Below are positions 32,616-43,505 of a stretch of 64,000 nucleotides of DNA, piece after piece; position 1 is the stretch's first letter, and every line of letters starts with the position of its first letter. This DNA comes from Nageia nagi. Lineage: Eukaryota > Pinophyta. The stretch is from contig JBITNC010000002.1 of the NCBI GenBank assembly GCA_050084985.1, positions 30,690,001 through 30,754,000 of the forward strand, in the 5' to 3' direction. The notes under the pieces were generated by a model. It saw only the letters and a list, made by a program, of their open reading frames with translations. It searched no databases and had not been told where the DNA came from. A program made the position numbers and the translations under genes.

Positions 32616-32972
32616 CAGGGTTCCATGGGGATGCGTTCCCCCATTCTCAAGAACTTAAGAATGTCTTGAAGAACACCTAGAATTGTTCTCTCTAGCTGTG
32701 GGCAACCAGCCACTTATAAAAAAAAAAAAAAAAAATCTAAAATTAAAAAAAGAAAAGGTGCAAAACAGATTGAGGATGAGATCCACCGAATGTTCTCAAC
32801 CCCTCCAAACCCTAAAATGATTTATATATCCATTCTAAAATAAAAATTAAAATCTGAAAATTCTGAGAATTTTTACTAATATTATATTTGTCGTTCCCTT
32901 ACTGTTCCTTGAGCATTCCCAAAAATGACCTCTTTCGCTGATCTATTTTCATCAATAAGGCTAATACAACTT
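32616..32972. mobile_element. Small non-autonomous hAT-like element
   Basis: Starts CAGGGTTCCATGGGG and ends AATACAACTT, with ATAAGTTC before and GTAAGTTC after, a 7-of-8 match to an 8-bp target-site duplication. Internal blocks parallel the larger element at 33511-34483: a G/C-rich start with GCGTTCCCCC, a CCTCCAAACCCTAAAA block, an AAATCTGAAAATTC block and TTGTCGTTCCC near the right end. A long run of A at about 32720 lies inside. No coding capacity. The right end is ambiguous by one base. Confidence 0.55.
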
Positions 32973-33502
32973 GTAAGTTCAAGAAAAACACAAAAAAAAA
33001 TGTAGAAAAAGATCCATCTTCATTAAATTTTGAGAAAAAGTTAAGTGTAGTGTTCCAACAAAAAATGGCCTGATATAATAGGAGATGCAATAAAGTACAT
33101 TTAATTGCAAATAATGATTGTCAAACCTAGAAAAATATTAAGATTTCTACCAAGTATTTTGAGCTGGCAGCATCAATAATAATTCAGAACTATCACGAAT
33201 AATAACATACTTACAGCTTGTAAACCACCTATGGTCTGTTTTACTTTCAGACTCCAATGTCAAATGTAATATATGTATTAGTTATTAACTAATTACAGAT
33301 ACTTAAAGCTTGTAAACCACCTATGGTGCCATCTATCTGTTCAATGACAAAGGTTGCTAGAAAACCATCATACTGTAATTCTATATGAAAGATAGCCTAG
33401 TTTTTTATATCAAACTCTGAATATTACTAATGATAAATTTGTCAAACATCAGGTATTGGAAAAGCTAATATATGTAATTAACAGAACTTGTGCATTTTTA
33501 AT
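32973..33502. other. Spacer with a repeated 18-bp motif
   Basis: AT-rich sequence between the two hAT elements. GCTTGTAAACCACCTATGG occurs twice, near 33216 and 33308, about 92 bases apart, suggesting an old local duplication. No gene is supported. Confidence 0.4.
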
Positions 33503-33510
33503 GCTATATA
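33503..33510. repeat. 8-bp target-site duplication, left copy
   Basis: GCTATATA lies just before the element start CAAGGTTGT and is repeated exactly at 34484-34491. Eight-base duplications are the mark of hAT transposition. Confidence 0.85.
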
Positions 33511-34483
33511 CAAGGTTGTTAGAGGATACGTCCTTGGGTTTTTTTTGTGTTTCCTTGTCCGTCTTGTCCCCAAGACTGGAGGACGCCCCAAGGGACATTT
33601 CCCCACCATCCCTTTTTAAGGCGTATGGAAGAGACGTTCCCGAGACGATTTCATAATCCCTGGAGATATTTCCTCTTCAACTACGTAAATGGGAATGGCC
33701 GGGGGACCGGAATCTATCCTCGGGATGGCTAAGGGACGGCTAGCCTTCCTCGGGAACAGATTCTCATCCCTCGCGTCTGCCCAGGGTAGCCCACTCAAAA
33801 AAAAAATCTCAACTTCTCTTTAAAATTTTTTTTCATAAACCTTGGGGGTGCGTCCCACAAAGGTCTCCAACCCTCCAACCCTAAAAACATGCCTTTATAT
33901 TCACATTGCAATCATTTTATCATTTACTAATAGGCATGCAATAGCTCTTCAAATGAAGACACTGATAGTGATACCGATAGACATGCAGGAGCTCATGGGC
34001 TGATTGACTTCTAGTTTATTGTTTTAGCTTTTGACACTTTGACTCATTTGACATATTCATGTCAAAGAGTATGTTTTTGGGCCTTAGCATATTCAAACTT
34101 AATGGCATTATGATTATTGACTATGATTATTAAACTATATTTACGGTTTATTCTAATTTATCATTTTATGATTTATGATTCAGATTTCTAATTTTCATTT
34201 TATAATCATGTTACATGTTACTTGTTAGTATGTTAGTAGTTATAGATTTTCATTTTCAAAGTATGTTACATGTTTGAATTGATCCCTGGATGAATAATGA
34301 ATGCTAATGATGAATTAAACATTGAAACTATATATAATATCTACTTTTCCTAAATCTGAAAATTTCGGAGATTTTTTAGTATATATAATAATATATACTT
34401 GTCGTCCCCCTCGCATTTCCTAAAATCAGGTTGCCATCTCCTACCATCCCTGGGGACTCGTCCCCCAGTCCATGACAACCTTG
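33511..34483. mobile_element. Non-autonomous hAT element
   Basis: A 973-bp element with terminal inverted repeats: CAAGGTTGT at 33511-33519 and ACAACCTTG at 34475-34483. It is flanked by perfect GCTATATA duplications. The outer 300 bases are strikingly rich in G and C (about 33530-33790 and again 34395-34470, with GGGGACTCGTCCCCC), while the centre is AT-rich. There is no transposase frame; the three overlapping frames of 60-66 codons on both strands near 33456-33798 are by-products of the GC-rich end. Movement would depend on a transposase made elsewhere, such as an intact relative of the fossil at 38.7-41.0 kb, though no link between the two is shown. Confidence 0.85.
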
Positions 34484-34491
34484 GCTATATA

Positions 34492-35039
34492 ATACATTTG
34501 GATATATGATATTCTAACATGTTAGAATAAAGTGGAAAATAATCTGCAAGTTTAAATAATAAAAGACATCAAAAAAGAATCAAGAACAAGGTTATAGGAA
34601 ATCTAAGTTTGAAAGAAATGCCAAGAAAGAATTTCCAAGAGATTTAATAGCAAAAACATGAATAAACTTTTTGAGGTATGTATATATACACACATCTCTT
34701 TATAATATCCCTATGACAAACAATAATATTTTTGAGAAAATATCATTAATCTAGCCGTAAAAGAAGCATTCTCAAAATTTCAAGCTTACTTAACAAGATC
34801 AATTAAACCTCAACAGTTAAAGCAAAGAAGTTGTCTTCTAAGATTATTTCATCTAATTAGACACACTAAGCCGATTAATCATAGTAAAGTATCTATCTAG
34901 CTTTTGCAATTCACTTAATTTGATCCAAGATTCTTGTTTACCACAAGGAAAATGAAGTGGAGAACTATGTTTATGGTGATCCATAACAATTGCAATAAAA
35001 GGTAAACGAAAAGATCCAGTGAAGCATGCTAAACTAAGG
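34492..35039. other. AT-rich spacer, nothing recognised
   Basis: No frame, terminal repeat or duplication was recognised in this stretch. Confidence 0.4.
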
Positions 35040-35299
35040 CTTGAGGTAGAAAATCAACTGTGAGTTCCTACATACTATAAAGACTCATATATTTGAATCT
35101 TCGAGTTGAGTTTCACAAAAAGAATCATTCAGGATACTTTAAATGACAAAATGTTATTGTTTTACTAACGCTTGAGGTAGAAAATCAACTGTCAGTTCCT
35201 ACATACTATAAAGACTCATAATTTGAATCCTTGAGTTGAATTTCAGAAAAAGAATCATTTAGGATACTGTAAATGACAAAATGTTATTGTTTTACTATT
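35040..35299. repeat. Tandem duplication, 2 x 131 bp
   Basis: CTTGAGGTAGAAAATCAACT begins at 35040 and again at 35171. The two units run in parallel to GTTATTGTTTTACTA with only about ten differences. This is a simple head-to-tail duplication; no coding role is seen. Confidence 0.85.
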
Positions 35300-36613
35300 T
35301 TAGATAAAGTTTTATAAAAGCATACAGAAATGGCAGATTATGTATTGACTAAATAAAAAAGGAAAAGGACATAACAACTATGCAGTACCCATTAACTATA
35401 CCTTTTTAATCGTTCTATTCAGGGGTTGAATACAAGCAAAGCTAGAAAAACTAATCAAATGCTAATATAAGAGAGAAATCACAATTTTGAGGACCTCGGT
35501 GTAGTCATAGACATCCTGCATTTAAATAATAGTCCTACAATTAAGTATCTCTATTTGGCAATCCAATTTGACAAACAAAAATCAGAAATGTAAATCAAAT
35601 GATACCAAGTAAAAGTGCAACAGGCTCGATTTCGGGCACTTGACTATTTTTGACCATAGCAGTCCCTTGTTTTCTCCATCCTGGCCATTAAATAAGTGTA
35701 GTTATTAGCACAGATCTAAGTCTTTGAGATAATCATCATTGACTTGACCTAATAAGAATAATGTTTTAAGTCAATTGTTCAACAAATCAACTTCTAATAC
35801 TAAATAATAATTCAGCAATTCAAATTAGTCTCTGTATTATAAGTATGCTTCTTAAGGTTTAAAAGGCTAGAGTGCCCATGAATATTAAAATACACTTAAA
35901 AGCAATAGAGAAAGGATATGCATATATTCAAGGTTATTTCAAGACATCATCGTACCTAGACTATTCACCACAACTACTTCCCATGCTTACATGTGGCTGA
36001 CATTAGCTATTGGAAGAATCACTTCACATTATGGAAACAATGGAAAAAGATACAAGAGACAGATTTCATGAATTAAAGTTTAAAAAACTAATCATCTCTA
36101 AAAACTATACACATCCTTCTCCACAAACATTCCTGATATGTACATTGAACTCTCATTGTAGAATTCTCAAAAAGAAGGAATGAGTATCTCTTTCACCAAA
36201 GAAAGCAAAATTCTTAACTACAAGAGAGTACAATTTGGTTTTGTAGAACTGTGCCTATTATGTTATCTGTGGCATTGAATACCTATGTGAAGGCATAGCA
36301 AAGATTTTTCATATATATGCTTACAAAGTTCCTTCCATGGATATGTTTACAAAACAAAATATGCTTCTATTTTGAATTTATGTAGCAAGGTTGGAAGCTA
36401 TGAACCTTCCAACCTTTACATAAATGATTCATCTTTTTCATATCTTGATGGCTATAGCCATAGAATTAGGAAGCCAAGCAAAAACATGGCTATAACCTAT
36501 ACACATGCGATTGTAAATAAAAAGATGCCATATATATATCACCCTCATCTTCTCTACAAAGAAAGGACCCTGATTCCTACATCAAGAAATAGAGGCATCT
36601 ACATTGGTGAGTA
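35300..36613. other. AT-rich spacer, no supported gene
   Basis: A plus-strand frame of 85 codons at 36372-36629 has no recognised family and no surrounding gene structure; it may be chance. Nothing else stands out. Confidence 0.4.
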
Positions 36614-37075
36614 TTGGGAACATCCATAACTTTATGGACAGGTTAATATCTATAAAGTTGTCCACTTTTCTTGCTTGTATGTCGCAGATTGAGTTTCCCC
36701 CTATTTCAATTCTGTTAATTGAACAAGAGTTTTCAAAGGTTCTAAGGCCAATTTAAAAGAGTTATTTGGCCAATGTCACTTTCACAGTTAATTCAAGAGT
36801 CGTGCTGTAGATTTTCTACCGTTGTGAATGGTAATTGGCAAGTTTTGGGAAGATCCATAACCTTATGGTCAGGTTACTATCAAAAACATTGTATCCTCTT
36901 TTTGCTTGTATGTCACAAATTGGGTTTCCCCCTATTTCAATTCTGTTAATTATAATAGAGTTTGGAAAGATTCTAGTACCAATTTAAAAGAGTTTTTTGT
37001 TACATGTAATTTTCAAAGTTAATTCAAGGGTCATGGTGTCGGTTTTCCAGTCTTGTGAATGTTAAGTCCCAATGT
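36614..37075. repeat. Tandem duplication, 2 x about 231 bp
   Basis: TTGGGAACATCCATAACTTT at 36614 is matched by TTTGGGAAGATCCATAACC at 36844. Both units carry CTTGCTTGTATGTC followed by TTTCCCCCTATTTCAATTC and an AATTTAAAAGAGTT block. The copies differ at about one base in six or seven, so the duplication is older than the 131-bp one. Confidence 0.75.
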
Positions 37076-38266
37076 TCATAATTTGAATATAAACCCTGGT
37101 GGAAATTCATCAATAAGCATTCATTCTCCAGGGAATCTACACAAAAATATTAAAGCAGATTTCATGATTATACTAATCCCTCTCGTAGCTGTCCACTAAG
37201 TGCTATTACAAAAAGCATCAACACCCATTTTATTCAACAATGGTAAATTCAGTTTTGAGTTTATTCCGTTTGATCCTATCATTGAAACTGAATTTCTATT
37301 TGTTTTTTAATCTCCTCTTCAACTTTTAGTAAACGGGAGAAAAAAACTATTCCCAAATTCATCCAAGAATCACATTTAACGGAATATTGATGTTAGGATT
37401 CACTATATAAAAATATAGTTGAGCAATTACTCAACTTTAATCCAAAAGAAAATAAAAACTAAGATCACACACACAAGAGTGAACAAACTATGTAACTTGG
37501 TTCATCGAATGTGGGCTACATCTAAAGAGAATATCCAGTCCTTGATTATTCAGTCCAAGCCACAAACCAAAGGGATACAACCTACAGCCAACAAGCTGTA
37601 ATTTCCTCTATGGGTTTACAGATCTATTACAATATGCTCCAAGCCTCTCTTTCTATCTCTCATCAATCTTGCTCACCGTAAATTCTACAATGGATCTTAC
37701 ATCAATTTATAGATCTATTACATGTCTATTTTCTTACTCCTAACTGGAGTGCCTTTTTACATTTCTGAATTCTAAAAATATCCACACTTTATAATAATAG
37801 CGCTCTACCCAAAACTTACTAAAACTAGCAGTTACTATATATAGAACCCAAAAATTTCATGCAAATCAGGCTCATTTCCTAACAATTGACATGTTTAGTA
37901 ATACCGAAACTTGCATAGAGATGCTTTAGACAAAGAAAGGGAGATAAACATTTTAATTGTTATTATTAAGATAATATTTACTTGACATCATCTATTTTTG
38001 TCAGTTCATTGAAATGAAAGGAGACAAATCAAGTAGGCTAGCCAATATCCCAAAATTCATGATACCAATGTCTGTAGTCCAAAGAGAACTCATAAATACA
38101 AGTGGTTCTATTACGTTGATATTAAGCCTTTGATTGCCATTGAGGGTTCTCTCTTGCACTGCTGTGCTGCCTCTAGCTGAATTTGAGATTATAAATTTAT
38201 AACACATATGGTTTCAAGTAAAATACATGTATTACCAATGATTGATCATGACAATGTCTTATTATC
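37076..38266. other. Spacer containing a short palindrome, no gene
   Basis: No frame is supported. AGTTGAGCAATTACTCAACT near 37418-37437 is a palindrome with 7-base arms, related to motifs near 38285-38352. Confidence 0.4.
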
Positions 38267-38360
38267 AGACTCGAGTCGCAAGCTGAGTAATTGCTCAAAA
38301 TAAGCGATTACTACACAAAACAATCGCCGACTCTGAGCGATTACTCAACTGGCAACAGAA
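38267..38360. repeat. Cluster of GAG-RATTACTC-type motifs upstream of the hAT fossil
   Basis: Within 90 bases occur CTGAGTAATTGCTC, AAGCGATTACTAC and GAGCGATTACTCAACT, alternating in orientation. A related palindrome is at about 37418. Such clustered short repeats are typical of the subterminal regions bound by hAT transposase, and the transposase fossil starts 300 bases downstream. The link is inference; the element ends were not found. Confidence 0.35.
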
Positions 38361-38675
38361 GAGCCAACCTGCAAGTTTAAAACATCAAGAGTTGACCTCC
38401 CTTTTCATTTTCACTCTAACTAACAGGTGAACAAAGCTGCTAAAAGGTAAACCAGAGGGAAGAACTCAGTCCAATCGACTTCAATCTATTTTTCACTCCA
38501 AGTTCAATCAAGTCCAGGTTTTTTCCAATGGTTTTTTAGATTGTTCTACTTGCTTTTGTTTTTATGCTTGTGGCATGTGCATTCTTGTGTAATTACTTAT
38601 TTTTCATTTTAAGTTTTAACATACGTAGATTTTTTGTTTGCTTGTTCTTTGTTGATTTTACTTGCAGCTGTAGAC

Positions 38676-41046
38676 ATGAGCTCCTCAATAGGCAAGAAAT
38701 AGGACCCTGTTTGGAAGCACATAGGGTCCGAAACAGGACCAAATAATTTGCAATTATTATGGTGTTGTGGTCAGTTGGGTTCCACATATGATGAAATTCC
38801 ATTTTGCCATAATTGCTAATCACAACACCAAAGTCTGCACCCAAGTTGAGGTTGAAGTGCAAAGAGAAATGAATGGATATTTGGAGGATTATGAAGCAAA
38901 AAATGCATGAAAAAAAGAACCTATAGAAAAATGACAAGGCCTCCAACTAAAACTTTTCCCACATCTAAAGATGAAGTTGAAATTCAAAGGACCGTTGGCC
39001 CTAGGGTTAAGTAGGGGTCTTCTACAGCTGCATTAGTTGCAATTAGATGAGACTTTTTTGCCCCTCGTGGTGGTCCTGGTGGCCAACCCTTCCTTGAGAC
39101 AACATGGAACAAAGAGAAGGTGCAAGAAGCGAGAAAGACAGTTGCCAATTTTTGGTACTAATTAGACACTCCATTCAATGTGACAAAATCATCATATAGG
39201 GATTAGTGAATGCAATTGCAGTTTGAGGTGCTAGGTTCAAAGCATCTTCCTACCATGACCTTTGAGAACCTTTGCTTCAAGAGGCTACTATAGACATTAG
39301 GCTCATCATTGATGAGCAAAGAAAAAATTGGAGGAATAAGAGCTGCAACATTTTGAGTGATGGTTGAACCAACAAAAGGAGAACTTTGTTGTTTGGTTTC
39401 TTCTTCAAGAGATCTAGTGTTCCTAAAATCAGTGGATGCATCAACGGAAGTAACAAATTCAAACTATTCATTTAGGTTGCTTCAGAAGGTTATCATGGAC
39501 GTGGGCCCTGAGAATGTTGTGCAAGTTATCACAGATAATGCCACAACATACGTCTCAGCAAGGAAACTCATTGAGGAGGGATACACAACTATTTTTTGGA
39601 GTTCATGTGTTTTACAATGCATTGATTTACTTATGGAGGACATTTGAAAAATTAGTTAGGTGAAAGTGATTGTAGATAGAGCAAAAAACATTACAAAATA
39701 CATCTACACTCATCCATGGGTCCTCAATTTGATGAGAACAAATTTCACAAAGGGCAAGGAGCTTCTACATGCAAGCATTATAAATTTTCTATTTTCTCTT
39801 AATTTTCATTTAATTCATTTTAAGATTTTCCATTGAAATCTTGAAATTTCAATTTGAAAAAACAAAAAATGAAACAAATGTTTGTCACTTGAACATCCAA
39901 GGGCTACATGTTTTACCACATCATTTATTTCATTGCAAAGTCTATATGACTCGAGAGTTGAATAGAAGCAAATGTTCATAAGCAACAAGTGGTCAACTTT
40001 CAAATATGCATATGAAGCTGACAACATGAATGTCATCAATTGGGTCTTTGATGATGCCTTTTGGAAGGCATCACATGAAATTGTTTATGTATAATTCTAT
40101 TTCAAGCCGTATGTTATCAATTTTTTTATTTACTAGGAATAGGTATTAATTGCACTATTTGCATTGCATTTTTCAAAGCCCTCCGTGAAGGTGCTTCGCC
40201 TCGTTGACTTAGATAAATCCCCTATGGAGTACCTTTACGAGGCAATGGATAGCACTAAGGAGGCTCTAGCTCCCTTTACAGCAATAAGATGAAATATTGT
40301 CCCATTTGGACATCATTTACCATAGATGGTTGTAATAGCTTCGTTAGCCTTTACATGCAATAGGTTACTATTTGAACCCCAAGTTTTTCAATGCAAATTC
40401 TTTTGATACGAATGAAGAGGTTTCCATAGGCCTTCCATTGTGCATTGAGCATATGGTGACTAATGTGACTACACGAAACGATATCATACATCATGAGCTT
40501 CAAATTTTTAAGAACGCAAAAGGCTATATCTTCCAATCTCCACAATGCCTTAATGGAAGAACAACTCAAGCTTCAAGTAACAAAATGTATCTTATTTTAA
40601 TGAATTGCTCAATAATTATAACAAAATCAAAATCCTTTTTTTTTCAAATCTATGGTGAGAGGATTGTGGTGGTAAGGCGCCAAATCTTAAAAAGCTGACA
40701 ATCAGGATCTTATCCCAAACATGCAATGCTTATGGATGAACAAAATTGGAGCACCTTTGAGCATATACACTCAAAAGAAGTGTGCAACAACCTCACCTAG
40801 GTGCACTTGAATGACCTAGTATATGTGCATCACAATATTCACCTCCATCACAGACAAATTGAAGGAACAAATCATGAGGCAATAGAGTTGGATGCAATTT
40901 ATACGACAAATCTACAAGCAAAATGGTTATCAGGACACCAACCAAAGGTGGATTCCAATTTTGATTTCAGCTTTAAGTATTTGGAAGCCATGGAACAAGA
41001 AGTTGTTGCAACGGCAGAGGAAGAAATAAGGATGGAAGAGGCATAG
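38676..41046 (+). pseudogene. hAT-superfamily transposase fossil (DUF659 type)
   Basis: The plus strand reads as a plant hAT transposase with stops and frame changes. In order: a BED-like N-terminus (DPVWKHIG, about 38700), then a segment equivalent to FFxxxxIPFNxxxS near 39150. The DUF659 core follows, with SSYHDL, a decayed SDGWT near 39355, and FLKSVDASTEV and ENVVQVITDNATTYVSARKL (open 39357-39647). Then FWKASHEIV, KVLRLVDLDKSPMEYLYEAMD, and the C-terminal dimerisation region with WSTFEHIHSKE and NDLVYVHHNIHLHHRQI. A CAG acceptor-like site precedes the ATG, and intron-like AT-rich gaps lie at about 39775-39950 and 40090-40185. The catalytic triad cannot all be placed. It is old and inactive. 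Confidence 0.8.
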
Positions 41047-41479
41047 GCAGGAGCAGCCTTGAAAGCACAAGAAGTCCAGGGGGAGGGGGGCATTACAACC
41101 AGCAGCAAATAGGACCAGACTTGCAAGAGAAAAGGCAAACGACAAAACAAAGCTGCAAAAATAAGAAGCTGATTCAGATTTTGCTTTGTAAATTTGCAAA
41201 ATGGAATTTTGTAATGTATTTTGGACTTGGAAATGTAATACAAAACTCTACAAATTACATTCTATTGTGTTATTAACTTATTTGACATGGAATGTTGTGT
41301 TATTTCATATGGAATGTTGAGAGATGGCTAAAAATCAGTTTTTTATATGTGAAAATATGCATATCATGCTTTTTTTTATGAGTTTTATTCATAAGAAAGG
41401 TTTCATGCTCCAACCAACTAAAGTTTCCCTTACAAGAGTCTATAGGTGACATATCACATTTGTTGATTATTGTGTCTCA
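41047..41479. other. Spacer after the hAT fossil
   Basis: The first 200 bases may belong to the C-terminal end or 3' untranslated part of the transposase gene. No matching terminal inverted repeat to the upstream side was found. Confidence 0.35.
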
Positions 41480-42515
41480 ATATGCCACCTTGTTTGAGTG
41501 GGTATTCAATGTAAATTACCTTTTTTGTGCTTGTAATTTCTAAAATTCCAACAAAAGCTTGTGTGATCAATGGCACCAAACAAAGGAACATGCTTTTCCT
41601 AAATTTTTATCATGAAGTGAGTGAATCAAACTTCTTAATGTTTTGATATTTAATGAAGCTATAGTCGTATTGATAAAATCAACTCAATAGGTTATCTTAT
41701 TGGTTGTATCCCCTCCAAAACATGTTTTGAACCTGGAAGCCCCATGGAATTAAGTTGGCTAAGATGCAAAACATCACCAAGCTTCTTCTTTGCATTTTCA
41801 AAAGGTGAGCATGTGTTAAGTCGTCCTCATTCATAGTCCCCTTTTTTCATAAACACTTTGTTGGAGTCATCCCACAACCCCTTGGGCCCTTGTGAAATTA
41901 AAATATAATAATACATCATATATTTCTAGCATTTTAAAATACAAAAATATTTTTCCACTTTCTTTGAGATTTCAAACATCTCTTATCATAAGGAGAGCCA
42001 TGTTGGTGTATCTAGCATTCACACACAAGGTTTCACACCGAAACAACCTAACTAACCCCTACATGAGCATAAGGGTTTCGTACCTAATTTAACTTGTCAT
42101 CTTGTCTTGACAAACCACTTTGTTTCAATAGTTGTTTCATGTAAATTGCCTTCCACTACTTGCCATACTTGACGTTTCAATTGGAGCTAGTTTGATTGAT
42201 AGCACCCAAACAATCAAGGAATTTTACCTTTGTGTCATAACTCATACCCTAAAGTGAATTAATCAAACATCCTATTGTTATATTATTTAATGAGTATGAT
42301 GATGCTTGTAGTAAATTCACCTCAAAGTTTTGTTAGTCATGCCCCTTGTGAGAACATGCTTGTGACATGTTCATTGCACAAGGGAACCTCATGTAATTAA
42401 GTTGATTATGGTGCAAGACCTCAACAAACTTCTTCTTATGTCTTCAAGAAGTGTGCATGTGTCAAGTTGTGTTTCATCATGGACGCTTTTTTAATGAAAC
42501 ACTTTGTTGGTGTTC
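41480..42515. repeat. Diverged tandem duplication with period about 646 bp
   Basis: The stretch around 41480-41870 is repeated around 42110-42515. Shared blocks include CATGTAAATT/ATGTAAATTGCC, GGCACCAAACAA/AGCACCCAAACAATC, GAATTAAGTTGGC/TAATTAAGTTGATT, CTTCTTCTTTGC/TTCTTCTTATGTC and AACACTTTGTTGG (41853 and 42499). Identity is low, perhaps 65-70 percent by eye. No coding frame is supported. Confidence 0.55.
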
Positions 42516-42980
42516 TTTAATATTTGTTGTCTAAGGTTGTATTAAACTGGTGGAGTTTTGTATACTTTTGTTTCCCAATGGACACTTTTAGAATAAGCTA
42601 CTAATACCCATTGGGTATCTCATCTTCCATGAGAAATATAAGATCTACAATTCATCCCCACAAACATTTGTTACGATGAAATATACTTAGCTTAACTGCT
42701 CAAGGATGAGATTGATATTCAAATAGGTCAACATTCTCATGCACAATGGGTTTATCAATTTATTGAACACTTGATCAAGGATAGCCCACTATTTGAAAAA
42801 GGGTTTCTAAGGCTGTAGAGAAAATTGTCGTTAAGAATGGTAAACACAATGGATGGACTAGTGTGACATGCAAGAGGAACAAGCAACCCAAGGGTTCCAA
42901 AGTTTTTGTCAAGGTTCCCATTGGCATGCTCAACCCAATTTCTTCAAGCAATCCTAGTCCTTCATATGCCAAGTTTATAG
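42516..42980. other. Spacer, no supported gene
   Basis: A minus-strand frame of 79 codons at 42775-43014 has no recognised family and overlaps the start of the tandem repeat. Nothing further is seen. Confidence 0.35.
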
Positions 42981-43505
42981 GCCTTCCAAACCCAAACGCA
43001 TTGGTAGCTAACAAAAGAAATGTGATATGAGGCTTCTTTTATGATAGGTTAGGGAAATACATCTTTCTCTAAAACTCTTTAAGAGTTGCAAAAGCAATAA
43101 TCTATTACATTGGACAATTTTAAATTTATCAACCAAAAGGGCTTTTTAATAGAGGGTTATATGCCCTATAAACCCAAAAGCATTGGTTGCAAAGCAAAGA
43201 AAGGCAATATGAAGCTTCTCTTTTGATAAGCTAGGGAAATATATTTACTTTCAAACTCTTTAAGAGTTGCAAAAGCAACAAGTTATTACATTGGACAACT
43301 TTATATTTATCAACGAGAACAACTTTTTGACAAAGGGTTTCTACACCCTATAAAACCAAAAGCATTGACTAGCAAGCAAACAAAGGCAATTCAAGACCTC
43401 TCCTTTCATGGGTGTGGGAAAGACTTCCTCTCTCAAACTCTTTGAAAGTTACATAAGTGAAATTCTACTCCATTGAACAATTTTCTACCTAACAACCAAA
43501 GCAAA
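42981..43505. repeat. Tandem array, 3 x about 182 bp
   Basis: Three head-to-tail units begin near 42981, 43163 and 43345. Each contains a CCTATAAACCCAAAAGCATTG-type block, then AGGCTTCT or a variant, GGGAAATACAT, AACTCTTTAAGAGTTGCAAAAGC and ATTACATTGGACAA. The AACTCTTTAAGAGTT part is palindromic. The third unit is the most diverged. A unit near 180 bp is in the size range of plant satellite monomers, but three copies do not make a satellite. Confidence 0.7.

Noticed and set aside
32716-32735. Poly-A run as the tail of a LINE or processed pseudogene
   Set aside because: It lies inside the small hAT-like element and is not preceded by any coding sequence or flanked by duplications.
33456-33798. 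Overlapping frames of 60-66 codons on both strands
   Set aside because: They lie in the GC-rich end of a non-autonomous hAT element, where stop codons are rare by composition.
38593-38946. 117-codon minus-strand frame over the start of the hAT fossil
   Set aside because: It lies opposite the BED-like region, is Phe/Leu/Ser-rich and has no recognised domain.
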